Positions 1 through 8,547 of a stretch of 64,000 nt of DNA are shown piece by piece. The first letter of the stretch is position 1; every line of letters starts with the position of its first letter. The translations under genes and the position numbers were made by a program. Under the pieces are notes generated by a model. It made no database searches, was not told where the DNA came from, and saw only the letters and a program-made list of their open reading frames with translations. Source of the DNA: Streptomyces griseiscabiei (GTDB lineage: Bacteria > Actinomycetota > Actinomycetes > Streptomycetales > Streptomycetaceae). The stretch is taken from positions 1,054,001 through 1,118,000 of the forward strand of contig NZ_JAGJBZ010000003.1 in the NCBI RefSeq assembly GCF_020010925.1, given 5' to 3'.

Positions 1-386
1 GACGCCCTGTCCCGCGTCCCGCCGCACGCGCCGCACCGCCGCACCGCCGCACGCAATGCGTCGCGTCCGTCCAGCCCTCGCGCCGCGCCTGCTTCCAACC
101 TGAGCCCGTGCCCATCCAAGCCCGCTCCCGTCCCCGTCCGCACCCATCCCTGCGGTACCAAAAGGCGGCGCATACGCGGGGCGGTGTCGAAGGGGCGCAG
201 CCCCTGGGATGGGACGGGTAGGGGCGGCGGGGGCGAGGAAACAGGCTCCCAGACCACAGCCCGCGCCCTCCCCGACAAGACACCCGACTCGGAAAAACAC
301 GCCCGAACCATTGAGCACCCCCACCCCTCCGAACGTATCGTCTGTTGAGGGGTCAACGGCACGGCGGACAAGAGGCGGCGCAGACC
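1..386. other. Non-coding left edge, low-complexity GC-rich
   Basis: I see no convincing gene in this stretch. It begins with short CGCACCGC-type reiterations (about 18-55) and then pyrimidine-rich text. Around 195-235 is a GGGGCGCAGCCCCTG hairpin sequence, also seen inside the long palindrome near 15.79 kb, so it is probably a dispersed genomic repeat. The last part must hold the promoter of the DoxX gene that starts at 387. The 3' end of a gene lying to the left cannot be excluded. Confidence 0.5.
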
Positions 387-932
387 ATGACTCACGACAT
401 TCGCTCGGACTCCCACACCCCCCACTTCGACGGCGGCCCGGACTGGCGGGACTCAGCCACCCGCTACGCCCTGCTGCCCCTGCGTATCTTCCTCGCCGTC
501 ACCTTCATCTACGCCGGCCTGGACAAACTCACCGACAGCGCCTTCATGGCGGACTCCGGCTCAGGCTCCATCGGCGACATGATGAGGGCCGCCCGAGACT
601 CCTCCGCCATCCCAGCCATGATCGACATGGCCCTCAACAACCCTGTCGGCTTCGGCTACGCCATCGCCCTGGGTGAACTGGCCGTCGGCATCGGCACCCT
701 CCTCGGCCTCCTCACCCGCCTCGCCGCGGTCGGCGGCGCCCTGATCTCCCTGAGCCTCTGGCTGACGGTCAGCTGGTCGGCTTCCCCGTACTACTACGGC
801 AACGACCTCCCCTACCTCATGGCCTGGCTCCCCCTGATCCTCGCCGGCGCCCCGGTCCTCTCCGTGGACGCGGCCATCCGCTCCCGCCGCCACGGCGGCG
901 GCAGCAGGCACCGCGCGAACTCCTACCGCTGA
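387..932 (+). CDS. DoxX family membrane protein
   Basis: A 181-residue integral membrane protein of the DoxX family (related to the DoxD subunit of thiosulfate:quinone oxidoreductase; in actinobacteria usually of unknown redox role). Four hydrophobic segments are visible: around residues 25-45 (LPLRIFLAVTFIYAGLDK), 88-110 (GELAVGIGTLLGLL), 115-135 and 145-165, with a short Arg-rich cytoplasmic tail. The ATG at 387 is chosen because the purine-rich AAGAGGCGG lies just upstream and an extension to 345 would add a non-hydrophobic, biased stretch. It stands alone, convergent with the small membrane protein ending at 1069. Assignment rests on hydropathy and the RxFLxxxFxxAGxxK signature. Confidence 0.8.
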   Translation: MTHDIRSDSHTPHFDGGPDWRDSATRYALLPLRIFLAVTFIYAGLDKLTDSAFMADSGSGSIGDMMRAARDSSAIPAMIDMALNNPVGFGYAIALGELAVGIGTLLGLLTRLAAVGGALISLSLWLTVSWSASPYYYGNDLPYLMAWLPLILAGAPVLSVDAAIRSRRHGGGSRHRANSYR

Positions 933-1068
933 CCCACGAGCCGACACCGGACGGCGTCCACGACGAGTTCCAGCACGGTTCCCCGACGACCTGCCCCAGG
1001 CCCACGCGCAGGTCCACGCACCCCCTCACACTCACCGGCCCGCTTCGCTTCTCCTCCCCGCCGCGCGC

Positions 1069-1353
1069 CTATCGCCCCGTCTCTCCGGTGGTCCCAGGCG
1101 GCCCGGCCCCGGCCGCCGTGCCCCTGTTGGCCGGGCCCGTCGGCCCCTTGCGCCCGGCGCCCCGCCGCCCCCGTATCGCGTGATCGAGGAAACCCACCGC
1201 CCCCGCCAGACACAGCCCCCCGACGACGAGCGGGATGACGACGAACCACGGGGTCTGCCAGGCGTCTCCGGCGTCGCCGAGGTACACGACACCGGCGGCG
1301 GTCAGCACCAGGCCGGCGACGAGCTTGCCCGGTCGGAACTCATGACGCAGCAC
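1069..1353 (-). CDS. Small membrane protein coupled to the PspC protein
   Basis: A 94-residue protein with two probable membrane helices (residues about 11-27 and 34-58) followed by a basic, Gly/Pro-rich tail. The start is a GTG at 1353, because its GGAGG ribosome site lies 5-9 bases upstream inside the last codons of the preceding gene. The reading frames overlap by 14 bases, so translation is probably coupled. I do not recognise a named family. Operon position behind the PspC/LiaF-like protein suggests an accessory of the same envelope-stress module, but that is inference only. Confidence 0.7.
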   Translation of the reverse strand: MLRHEFRPGKLVAGLVLTAAGVVYLGDAGDAWQTPWFVVIPLVVGGLCLAGAVGFLDHAIRGRRGAGRKGPTGPANRGTAAGAGPPGTTGETGR

Positions 1354-2953
1354 GGGCCACCTCCGCCTGCCCCAGACCGACTTCGAGGTCGATGGTGAGT
1401 GTGCCGCCGTCGGCCGAGCCCTTCTCGGGGGCCAGCGTCAGCCGATCGCTCTTGTCGGGTGCCACGTCCACGTCCTCCTTGTCGTCACCCGGCAACTGGA
1501 TGTCACCGAGGCCCACTTCGATGTCGAGACGTACGGTGACGTCCGGCGGCACCACCACCTTCACCTTGCCCGCGCCGACCTCCACGCTCGTGGTCAGCGA
1601 GTCCCCCTTCCGCAGGTCCACCCCGGAGAGGTCCAGCGTGCCCACACCGGTCCCCAGCTCGTAGCGGGCCGCCACGCTCTCCGCGTTCCGTGGGGTCCAC
1701 TCCCTGCGGACCCAGTCGGTGGTGATGTCGGCCGGGAGCGCCGCCGTGCACGCCAGGAGCCCCGCCGTGACGAGGGCCAGGAGGATCGACCCCGCTCCCG
1801 TACGGCCGAGGAAGGCGCTCAGGGCTATGCCCAGGCCGAACACGGTCAGCGCGCACGCCAGGCCGGTCTGCAGACTGGCGGCGAGGGCACGGTCCTCCCA
1901 GGTCGCGCCGGTGCCGACACCACCGGCGAGCAGCGCGAGCAGGAAGATCCAGCCCCCTGTCCAGCGCGGACCGCGTGGCTTCGGCGGGCGCGGGACGCGT
2001 ATGCCCTGGTGGGGGCGCGGCCCGCCGTGGGCGATGTTGAACGCCGCCGCCATGTCCCGGTCGCGGCTCCCCCATGGCCCCCACAGATAGCCCGTGCCGC
2101 CCACATGCGTCCCGTCCTTGACTATCGGGTCGCGCCACCAGGAGGGGTAGGCGGAGGCCACGGGCGGCGCCTGGGCCTCCGGGGGCGCGTCGGCCACGGC
2201 CTGCGCGGCGAGCGGATCGGGGTCGAGGGCGCCGCGGTGCTGCGACCAGTACCCCGCGCCGGCCAGGAGCAGGGAGAGGACCACGGAGAACGTCAGAACG
2301 CTGGTGTTGCTCAGCAAGGTGAGGAAGACACCGCAGCCGACCAGGGCGAAGAGCACGGCCGTGAGGGCGTGGCCGCCCACCCGGCCGGTCAGCAGCTTGC
2401 GTACCTCGTTCTCCTCCTCGTCGTCGTAGGGAACGAACAGCCAGGCGAAGCCGTAGAAGATCAGACCGAGGCCGCCGGTCGCGGCGAGGACCGCGAGCAC
2501 CACCCGGAAGATCACCGGGTCCATGTCGCACTGCCGCCCGAGCCCGGAACAGACACCGCCCAGCACCTTGAACCGCCGGTCGCGGCGGAACTTGTGCGGG
2601 GCGGCGGGACCGCCGACAGGGGCATCAGGGTCGTCCGGATCTGGACGGCCCGCCGAACCGGGGATGGACGGGCCGGGCGCTCCTGGCGCCTCGGGCGCAC
2701 CGGGAGGGGGATGGCCGGCACCCCCGGCGGCCCCGGTAGGCCGGGCGGCTCCCGTATGTCCGGTGCCTCCGGCCGGACCGGCGGTGGCCGCTTGATCCGC
2801 GGGCGCGCCCGCGCCCGCGTCCCCGTCTGCGCGCGGCGCTTTTTCCTCCGTGCCCGGTGGGGGCACGGCGTCCTGCGGCTCGGTGGGGGGCCGCAGGGCG
2901 TCCGGACCCGAGCCGGGGCCCGGCTCCGCTGCCGCGTGCTGGTGATCCGTCAT
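1340..2953 (-). CDS. PspC/LiaF-like membrane protein of an envelope-stress module
   Basis: A 537-residue protein. Residues 1-120 are Pro/Ala/Gly-rich and disordered. A PspC domain follows at about 122-185 (FKVLGGVCSGLG, then a Gly-rich helix and FVPYD). Several hydrophobic segments follow (around 195-250 and 330-420), and the C-terminal 100 residues are a beta-rich LiaF/DUF4097-like domain (VEVGAGKVKVVVP, IEVGLGDIQL). The ATG at 2953 is preferred over the upstream in-frame ATG at 3169, which would overlap the divergent kinase gene. The combination of PspC and LiaF domains next to a PspC-histidine kinase and a LuxR regulator matches EsrI of Corynebacterium EsrISR, an inhibitor of envelope-stress signalling. 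Function here is inferred from architecture and context. Confidence 0.82.
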   Translation of the reverse strand: MTDHQHAAAEPGPGSGPDALRPPTEPQDAVPPPGTEEKAPRADGDAGAGAPADQAATAGPAGGTGHTGAARPTGAAGGAGHPPPGAPEAPGAPGPSIPGSAGRPDPDDPDAPVGGPAAPHKFRRDRRFKVLGGVCSGLGRQCDMDPVIFRVVLAVLAATGGLGLIFYGFAWLFVPYDDEEENEVRKLLTGRVGGHALTAVLFALVGCGVFLTLLSNTSVLTFSVVLSLLLAGAGYWSQHRGALDPDPLAAQAVADAPPEAQAPPVASAYPSWWRDPIVKDGTHVGGTGYLWGPWGSRDRDMAAAFNIAHGGPRPHQGIRVPRPPKPRGPRWTGGWIFLLALLAGGVGTGATWEDRALAASLQTGLACALTVFGLGIALSAFLGRTGAGSILLALVTAGLLACTAALPADITTDWVRREWTPRNAESVAARYELGTGVGTLDLSGVDLRKGDSLTTSVEVGAGKVKVVVPPDVTVRLDIEVGLGDIQLPGDDKEDVDVAPDKSDRLTLAPEKGSADGGTLTIDLEVGLGQAEVARAAS

Positions 2954-3119
2954 GCGTCCATCGTGACCGCCGAGCCGGTCCGATGGCAGTCGGGATGACC
3001 CTGGTCGAACCCTGATATCCGCCCCGGGGATGCGTTCGATCACGGTGGACCGAAGATCAGGGGCGTCTCGGGGGTCGACCCTGATGCCCCGATCGGCCGT
3101 GCGTGTGAACATCGATGGC

Positions 3120-4409
3120 ATGCCGGAAGCCGCAGCACTGCCAGTCGACACTCCGCGGCCCCCGCGCAAGCTCTACCGCAGCAGCGACGGACGCTGGCTC
3201 GGAGGCGTGGCGCGAGGGCTCGCCGGGCATCTCGGTCTGCCTGTGACCTGGGTGCGGCTCGTGTTCGTCGGCCTCTTCATGTCGGACGGCCTGGGCGCCC
3301 TCGTCTACGCGGCGTTCTGGTTCTTCGTCCCGCTCGGTGTCGGAGGCGTCGACAGCCAGCGGCCCCCGGCCCTCGCCACCGAGACCTCTCCCGACGGCCG
3401 CCGCAGACTCGTGGCCCGCAAGCCCGACCGCGGCCAGATAGTCGCCCTCCTCCTCATGGTCGTCGTGGCCATGGTCTTCGTCGGCAATGTGAACCTGGGG
3501 GAGGGGGCCAGGGCGTATCTCTGGCCGACCGTGCTCGTCGCGGCCGGTGTCGCCCTGGTCTGGCGCCAGGCGGACAACGCGCGCCGGGCCCGCTGGGCGG
3601 AGGTCGGCCGACGGCGGCGCACGATCACGCTGCTCCGTTCCGTGGCCGGCGTCCTGCTGGTCACCGCGGGTGTCTCCGGGATATTCGTCCTGCAGGGCTC
3701 GGCCGCCCACCTCGGCTCGGTGCTGCAGGCCGCGCTCGCGGTCCTCGTGGGCATAGCGCTGCTGGCCGGGCCGTACCTCGTCCGTATGACCCAGGACCTC
3801 TCCGAGGAGCGCCTGATGCGTATCCGCGCCCAGGAGCGCGCGGAGGTCGCGGCACACGTCCACGACTCGGTGCTGCACACGCTGACACTGATACAGCGCA
3901 ACGCGGACAGCCCGAACGAGGTCCGCCGCCTCGCCCGCGCCCAGGAGCGCGACCTGCGGAACTGGCTGTACAAACCCGAGGGCACCGGAAAGGACGAGGA
4001 CGAGGAGCCGGACACGCTCGCCGAGGCCGTGCGACGGAACGCGGCGGAGGTCGAGGACAAGCACGGCGTCCCCATAGAGGTGGTCGTCGTCGGCGACTGC
4101 CCCCTCGACGAAGGACTGACCGCGCAGATGCAGGCCGCGCGCGAGGCGATGGTGAACGCCGCCAAGTACGGTGGCGAGGGCGGCGCCGTGCAGGTCTTCG
4201 CCGAGGTCGAGGGAAGGACGGTCTTCGTGTCCGTCCGGGACCGCGGTCCCGGCTTCGACCTCGACGCGATACCCGCCGACCGCATGGGCGTCAGAGAATC
4301 GATCATCGGCCGTATGGAGCGCAACGGGGGTACGGCACGGCTCCGCGCCGTACCGGACGGCGGCACGGAGGTCGAGCTGGAGATGGAGAGGGCGGAGACG
4401 ACGTCATGA
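3120..4409 (+). CDS. PspC-domain sensor histidine kinase
   Basis: A 429-residue histidine kinase. It has an N-terminal PspC domain (about 17-75, with WLGGVARGLAGHLG), membrane segments around 105-122, 132-148, 173-192 and 200-220, a HisKA_3 dimerisation helix with the phospho-acceptor His at about 248 (VHDSVLHT), an N-box (EAMVNAAKYGG) and a G-box (DRGPGFD) of the HATPase domain. This layout is that of EsrS/LiaS-type envelope-stress sensors. The ATG at 3120 is chosen over 3030; either leaves room for a divergent promoter with the gene at 2953. Its stop overlaps the start of the regulator gene by four bases (ATGA), so the kinase and its cognate regulator are co-translated. Confidence 0.88.
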   Translation: MPEAAALPVDTPRPPRKLYRSSDGRWLGGVARGLAGHLGLPVTWVRLVFVGLFMSDGLGALVYAAFWFFVPLGVGGVDSQRPPALATETSPDGRRRLVARKPDRGQIVALLLMVVVAMVFVGNVNLGEGARAYLWPTVLVAAGVALVWRQADNARRARWAEVGRRRRTITLLRSVAGVLLVTAGVSGIFVLQGSAAHLGSVLQAALAVLVGIALLAGPYLVRMTQDLSEERLMRIRAQERAEVAAHVHDSVLHTLTLIQRNADSPNEVRRLARAQERDLRNWLYKPEGTGKDEDEEPDTLAEAVRRNAAEVEDKHGVPIEVVVVGDCPLDEGLTAQMQAAREAMVNAAKYGGEGGAVQVFAEVEGRTVFVSVRDRGPGFDLDAIPADRMGVRESIIGRMERNGGTARLRAVPDGGTEVELEMERAETTS

Positions 4410-5305
4410 GTGACGCGAACGGGGCGAACGACACTGCCGCACAGAGCGGTTCGGGCACCGGCCCGGCAGGGGACCAGGGAGGCCCGGCCGCGAGGGGCAC
4501 GAACGCGGCCGAGGGCGTGCCCGGCGAATCCGCCACGGCCGGGCCGACCGCCACGGCTGCGGAAGGAGCCGGAACCGAGGCCGGCGCCGCTCAGCCCGCT
4601 GCCGGGGCCGGCGCCGGACCCGGGGCCGGGGTCTCCGGGCCCGGGCGGCATGTCCGGGTCGTGCTGGTGGACGATCACCGGATGTTCCGGACGGGAGTCC
4701 AGGCCGAGATCGGGCAGACGGACCGCACGGGCGTGGAGGTCGTCGGGGAGGCGCCCGACGTGGACCAGGCGGTCTCGGTGATCACGAGTACCCGGCCCGA
4801 GGTGGTGCTCCTCGACGTGCATCTGCCCGGCGGCGGCGGGGTCGAAGTGCTGCGCCGCTGCTCGGCGTTGATGGCGGACGCCGAGCAGCCCGTCCGGTTC
4901 CTCGCCCTGTCCGTGTCGGACGCGGCGGAGGATGTGATCGGAGTGATCCGGGGAGGTGCGCGTGGCTATGTCACCAAGACGATCACCGGCACCGATCTGG
5001 TGGACTCCATCTTCCGGGTCCAGGAGGGAGACGCGGTCTTCTCCCCGCGTCTGGCCGGCTTCGTCCTGGACGCCTTCGCCTCCACGGACGCCCCGCCCGT
5101 CGACGAGGATCTCGACCGGCTCACCCAGCGCGAGCGCGAGGTCCTGCGTCTCATCGCCCGCGGCTACGCCTACAAGGAGATCGCCAAGCAGCTCTACATC
5201 TCGGTGAAGACGGTGGAGTCCCATGTCTCCGCCGTACTGCGGAAGTTGCAGCTCTCCAACCGGCATGAGCTGACGAGATGGGCGACGGCGCGACGCCTGG
5301 TCTGA
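4406..5305 (+). CDS. LuxR-family response regulator (EsrR/LiaR-like)
   Basis: A 299-residue NarL/LuxR response regulator. The receiver domain spans about 83-210, with the acidic pair at 89-90 (LVDDH), the phosphorylatable Asp at about 137 (VVLLDVHLPGG) and the conserved Lys in GYVTKTI. The C-terminal LuxR helix-turn-helix is at about 232-292 (LTQREREVLRLIARGY, then KEIAKQLYISVKTVESHV). An unusual Ala/Gly/Glu-rich extension of about 80 residues precedes the receiver domain. It overlaps the kinase gene by ATGA, making a two-component pair. Predicted to activate envelope-stress genes, with the divergent PspC/LiaF protein as negative partner. Confidence 0.9.
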   Translation: MSDANGANDTAAQSGSGTGPAGDQGGPAARGTNAAEGVPGESATAGPTATAAEGAGTEAGAAQPAAGAGAGPGAGVSGPGRHVRVVLVDDHRMFRTGVQAEIGQTDRTGVEVVGEAPDVDQAVSVITSTRPEVVLLDVHLPGGGGVEVLRRCSALMADAEQPVRFLALSVSDAAEDVIGVIRGGARGYVTKTITGTDLVDSIFRVQEGDAVFSPRLAGFVLDAFASTDAPPVDEDLDRLTQREREVLRLIARGYAYKEIAKQLYISVKTVESHVSAVLRKLQLSNRHELTRWATARRLV

Positions 5306-5309
5306 GAGC

Positions 5310-5339
5310 CGGGCGGGCGGCCGATCGGGCGCCCGCCCG
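5310..5339. terminator. Hairpin after the response regulator gene
   Basis: CGGGCGGGCG is followed after ten bases by its exact complement CGCCCGCCCG, immediately behind the regulator stop codon. No T-tract follows, as is usual in Streptomyces. It lies between convergent genes. Confidence 0.6.
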
Positions 5340-5421
5340 CACACTCACGGACCGGTATCCGTCCGCTCCCGGCCCGGCCCGGCCCGTTCCCCGGGCCGAG
5401 GCCGCCTGGCTGAGCCCCGGC

Positions 5422-6501
5422 TCAGACCACCCGCGTGGCCCCCGCGTACGGCATCTCGTCGAGAGGGGCCACGCGGACCGGGGCCGATGGGTTCGGGGCG
5501 TGGATCATCTGGCCGTTGCCGACGTAGATGCCCACATGGCTGATGCCGGAGTAGAAGAAGACGAGGTCGCCGGGGCGGAGTTCGGAGCGGGCGACGCGGC
5601 GGCCGGCGGCGATCTGGGAGTAGGTGGTGCGGGGGAGGGAGACACCGGCGGCGCGGTAGGCGGCGAGGGTGAGGCCGGAGCAGTCGAAGGCGTTGGGGCC
5701 GGTGGCGCCCCAGACGTACGGGCTGCCGAGCTTGGAGTAGGCGTAGGAGACGGCCGCGGCGGCGCGCGAGTTGGGGGCCCCGGTGGACGCGGAGACGGGG
5801 GAGGCGGGGCCGGTGAGGTCGCGGCGGGCCGAGGCGGAGGAGCGGGAGGCGTGCCCGGCGGTGCCGCCCGGGGCGTCGAGCCGGGCCGGGTCCTCGGTGC
5901 CGAGCCGGTCGAGCAACTGCCGGGCGTCGGTCAGTTTCGAGGTGACGGTCTTCTTGTGCCGCTTCAGCTCCGACTGGCGGGTCTTGAGCGTGCCGAGTTC
6001 GACGCGGGCGGCGCCGCGCAGCCGTTCGATCTCCAGCAGTTGCTTCCGTACGCTCGCCACATCGGCCGAGTGCCGGCTGCCGACGCGCTCGGCGAGGGCG
6101 GCGCCGTCCAGGTACTGGTCCGGGTCGGCGGAGAGGGCGAGCTGCCAGGACGGGTCCATGCCCCCGCCCCGGTACTGCGCCGCCGCGACCGAACCGAGTT
6201 CGTCGCGGGCCGAGTTGAGCCGGTCGGTGCGGCGGGCGGCCTGGTCGCGCAGCTCTTCGAGGTTCTCCTGCGCCTTGTCGGCCTTCTCCTTCGCGCCGTT
6301 GTACTTCTCGGTGGCGACCTCGGCCTCTTGGTAGAGCTTGTCCACCTTCGCCCTGACCTGGTCGGGCGTGAGCTGTGGATCGGCGTGCCCGGTGCCGTCG
6401 AAGCCGGTCGCGGTCGCCGCGCCCGCGAGGGCGAACGTCGCGGCCGTGCGGACCGTGTGGCCGCCGAGTGAGCGCTGTCTGGGCTTGCGGTGCGCTGCCA
6501 C
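5422..6501 (-). CDS. Secreted NlpC/P60 peptidoglycan hydrolase
   Basis: A 359-residue exported endopeptidase. It has an N-terminal signal (basic start, hydrophobic segment about 17-33), a long Glu/Lys/Arg-rich coiled-coil region (about 45-230) and a C-terminal NlpC/P60 domain whose triad is visible: Cys about 274 (FDCSGL), His about 322 (ISHVGIYVGNG) and His about 334 (MIHAP). It should cleave D-Glu-diamino acid bonds in peptidoglycan stems. The GTG at 6501 is chosen because the protein then begins VAAHRKPR, matching MAPHRKPR of the paralogue starting at 8528, with GGAGAGG upstream. The two paralogues share domain order but have different leaders: this one lacks the c-di-AMP riboswitch. Confidence 0.9.
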   Translation of the reverse strand: MAAHRKPRQRSLGGHTVRTAATFALAGAATATGFDGTGHADPQLTPDQVRAKVDKLYQEAEVATEKYNGAKEKADKAQENLEELRDQAARRTDRLNSARDELGSVAAAQYRGGGMDPSWQLALSADPDQYLDGAALAERVGSRHSADVASVRKQLLEIERLRGAARVELGTLKTRQSELKRHKKTVTSKLTDARQLLDRLGTEDPARLDAPGGTAGHASRSSASARRDLTGPASPVSASTGAPNSRAAAAVSYAYSKLGSPYVWGATGPNAFDCSGLTLAAYRAAGVSLPRTTYSQIAAGRRVARSELRPGDLVFFYSGISHVGIYVGNGQMIHAPNPSAPVRVAPLDEMPYAGATRVV

Positions 6502-6711
6502 GTGGGGTGCGTGTCCTCTCCGTACGACCGCCGTCCGCGGTACGGACAGGGTCTGTCCGTACGGACCGCCTGGGGGGAGCGGTGACACGTCCGGCGGCGG
6601 CCCGCACAGGGGGAGCGGGACGCCGCCGGACCTTCTCGGCGGGGGTGGCCGACTGCCGCCCCTGGCCCGGGCGGCGGTGGGGAGCCGGTCACCTGAGGGA
6701 GGACGCTAAAC
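6502..6711 (-). promoter_or_regulatory. Long structured 5' leader of the first NlpC/P60 gene
   Basis: Read on the minus strand, a TAGCGT (6711-6706) could be a -10 box, giving a leader of about 195 nt. It contains a strong hairpin whose 11-bp arms GTCCGGCGGCG and CGCCGCCGGAC (6631-6590) flank a 20-base loop, and a GTCCGTACGGAC palindrome near 6555. None of the ydaO/c-di-AMP signature bases seen before the paralogue is present. Whether it is a riboswitch, an attenuator or simply GC-rich leader cannot be told by eye. The rest of the gap to 6952 holds the promoter region for the gene starting at 6953 and nothing else I recognise. Confidence 0.35.
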
Positions 6712-6952
6712 CTGGCTGTGAGGGGCCGGTAACGCGTTGTACGGAAGTGGCGCGCACCGACCGTGAGGTGACCGTATGTGACCGTGATCCCGCCGGGGCG
6801 CCGCCGACTTCACGCTGCGCGATGACCGATGCGGCGATTTCGGACCTATCGGAGGTGGGACGGTGCTATGCGGCGCATATATGCACGATCGGTGAAGCGT
6901 CTCGCCCGCCCCCGTGCCCGACGGGGCGCGGGCCTCTCACTAGGCTCCGCGC

Positions 6953-7306
6953 ATGGACGTCCTCATCCACATCCTCGTCGCCCTCCACATCATCGGCATC
7001 GCCTCGCTCCTGGGCGGTTTCCTCACCCAGCTGAAGGCCATGGGGCAGGGCGCCGCCCGCTTCGTCCCGGCCATGCTCCACGGCGCCCTCACCATGCTGG
7101 TCACCGGCGCCCTCCTCGTCGGCCTCAACCAGGCCGACGACCAGCCCGTCGACAACATCAAGATCGGCGTGAAGCTCGCCCTGCTGATCGTGATCCTCGG
7201 ACTGGTCTATGTGAAGCGGGACGACGAGACGGTGGAGAAGCCGCTGTTCGGACTCGTGGGCGCCCTGACCGTCGTGAACGTCTTCATCGCGGTGCTCTGG
7301 ACCTGA
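6953..7306 (+). CDS. Small integral membrane protein
   Basis: A 117-residue protein with four hydrophobic helices (about 4-26, 37-60, 70-88 and 97-117) joined by short loops. Only one short charged loop (NQADDQPVD) and a basic/acidic patch (VKRDDETVEK) break the hydrophobicity. The ATG at 6953 gives an immediate transmembrane start. It is monocistronic, convergent with the second NlpC/P60 gene (four bases between stops). I do not recognise a functional family. The regular helix pattern and codon bias support a real gene. Confidence 0.75.
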   Translation: MDVLIHILVALHIIGIASLLGGFLTQLKAMGQGAARFVPAMLHGALTMLVTGALLVGLNQADDQPVDNIKIGVKLALLIVILGLVYVKRDDETVEKPLFGLVGALTVVNVFIAVLWT

Positions 7307-7310
7307 CGGT

Positions 7311-8528
7311 CTACGCCGGCCGCACCACGCTGTGGATCGACGACTCGCCGTCGTAGAAGACCGACTCCTCGCGGACGTACGTGCCGGGCTTCGGGGCGTG
7401 GATCATCATGCCGTTGCCGATGTAGAGGCCGACGTGGCCGATGTTGTCGTAGAAGAAGATCAGGTCGCCGGGCCTGGCGTTCGCCAGGGAGACGGTGGTC
7501 CCGGTGCCGGCCTGGTCGTAGGTGGTGCGGGGGAGGTCGACGCCGGCGGCCTTCCAGGCGGCCTGGGTGAGGCCTGAGCAGTCGTAGGAGCCGGGGCCGG
7601 TGGCGCCCCAGACGTACGGCTTGCCGATCTGCGCGCGGGCGAAGGCGAGGGCCTTGGCGGCCTTCGAGGCGTAGGTGGAGTCCTCGGCCGGGGCGGCGGT
7701 CTCGGTGGTGGTGCCGGTGGAGGTCTCCGTACCGGTGGAGGTCTCCTCCTGGACCGTCCCCTGAGTTCCCTGGCTCCCCTGAGTTCCCTGGTCGTCCCGG
7801 GTCTCCTGGGCCGGCTGTGCCGCCGCCTGCTGCCGCGCGAGTTCCTCGGCCTTGCGGTCGGCCTCCTCCTGCTCGCGCTGTTCGATCGCGGCGAGCCGGG
7901 TCTTCTCCTCGACGGTGAGGGTGGAGAGCAGTTCGCGGGCCTCGGCCAGCTTCGCCTGGACCGTGGCCTTGCGGGCCTTGAGGGTCTTCTGCGTCTCGGT
8001 GAGCTGTTCGAGGCCGTCGCTCGCCTCCTGGCGCTGCTCCGTCGCCTCGGCCTGCTCGGTGACGTACGCGTCGACGGCGTCCTGCCGGCGGTCCGTCAAA
8101 CGGTCCATCAGCTGGTTCTGGTCGAAGTAGTCCTGCGGGTTGTCCGCGAGCAGCAGCGAGGCCTGGTCCGGGGCCGCCGCGCCGTCGCGATACTGGGCCG
8201 CTGCGAACGAACCCAGCTCCTCCCGCGCGTCGTTGAGCTTCTCCTGGCGCTTGGCCACGGCTTCGAGGAGGGTCTCGACCTGCTTCTTCTGCTTGGTCGT
8301 CCTCTCCTTGGCCGCGTTGTAGCCCTCGGTCGCCGCCCCGGCCCCGCGGTAGAGGTCGTCGACCTTCTTCTCGACTTCCTCCAGGCTCGGCTTGTCGTCG
8401 GTCGAGGGCGCGGCCGTGGCGGTCTGCGAGAGCAGGGCCACGGAGGTGAGGGCGGCGGTGGCGAGGGCGGGGGTGCGGATGCCCGCGCGCGTCCGGCCGG
8501 CCGGACGCGGCTTGCGGTGCGGCGCCAT
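7311..8528 (-). CDS. Secreted NlpC/P60 endopeptidase under c-di-AMP riboswitch
   Basis: A 405-residue exported peptidoglycan hydrolase. It has a signal peptide (about 1-40, ending SQTATAA), a long charged coiled-coil segment (about 45-240), a Thr/Ser/Glu-rich linker (about 245-285, with TETSTGT repeats) and a C-terminal NlpC/P60 domain with Cys about 317 (YDCSGL), His about 365 (IGHVGLYIGNG) and His about 377 (MIHAP). ATG 8528 has AAGGAGA upstream. The 5' leader is a recognisable ydaO-type riboswitch (8548-8710), so expression should respond to c-di-AMP. Such RpfA/NlpC genes are the classic Streptomyces targets of this riboswitch. It is a paralogue of the gene at 5422-6501. Confidence 0.92.
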   Translation of the reverse strand: MAPHRKPRPAGRTRAGIRTPALATAALTSVALLSQTATAAPSTDDKPSLEEVEKKVDDLYRGAGAATEGYNAAKERTTKQKKQVETLLEAVAKRQEKLNDAREELGSFAAAQYRDGAAAPDQASLLLADNPQDYFDQNQLMDRLTDRRQDAVDAYVTEQAEATEQRQEASDGLEQLTETQKTLKARKATVQAKLAEARELLSTLTVEEKTRLAAIEQREQEEADRKAEELARQQAAAQPAQETRDDQGTQGSQGTQGTVQEETSTGTETSTGTTTETAAPAEDSTYASKAAKALAFARAQIGKPYVWGATGPGSYDCSGLTQAAWKAAGVDLPRTTYDQAGTGTTVSLANARPGDLIFFYDNIGHVGLYIGNGMMIHAPKPGTYVREESVFYDGESSIHSVVRPA

Positions 8529-8547
8529 GGTTCGGCGTCTCCTTCCG

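Noticed and set aside
3305..5344. A 679-codon open frame antisense to the kinase and regulator genes
   Set aside because: Same third-position artefact; the sense genes have complete domain motifs.
6502..6711. A second ydaO riboswitch before the first NlpC/P60 gene
   Set aside because: The GACAGCTAAC-GTAGGC and GGGGTGAAT blocks are absent.
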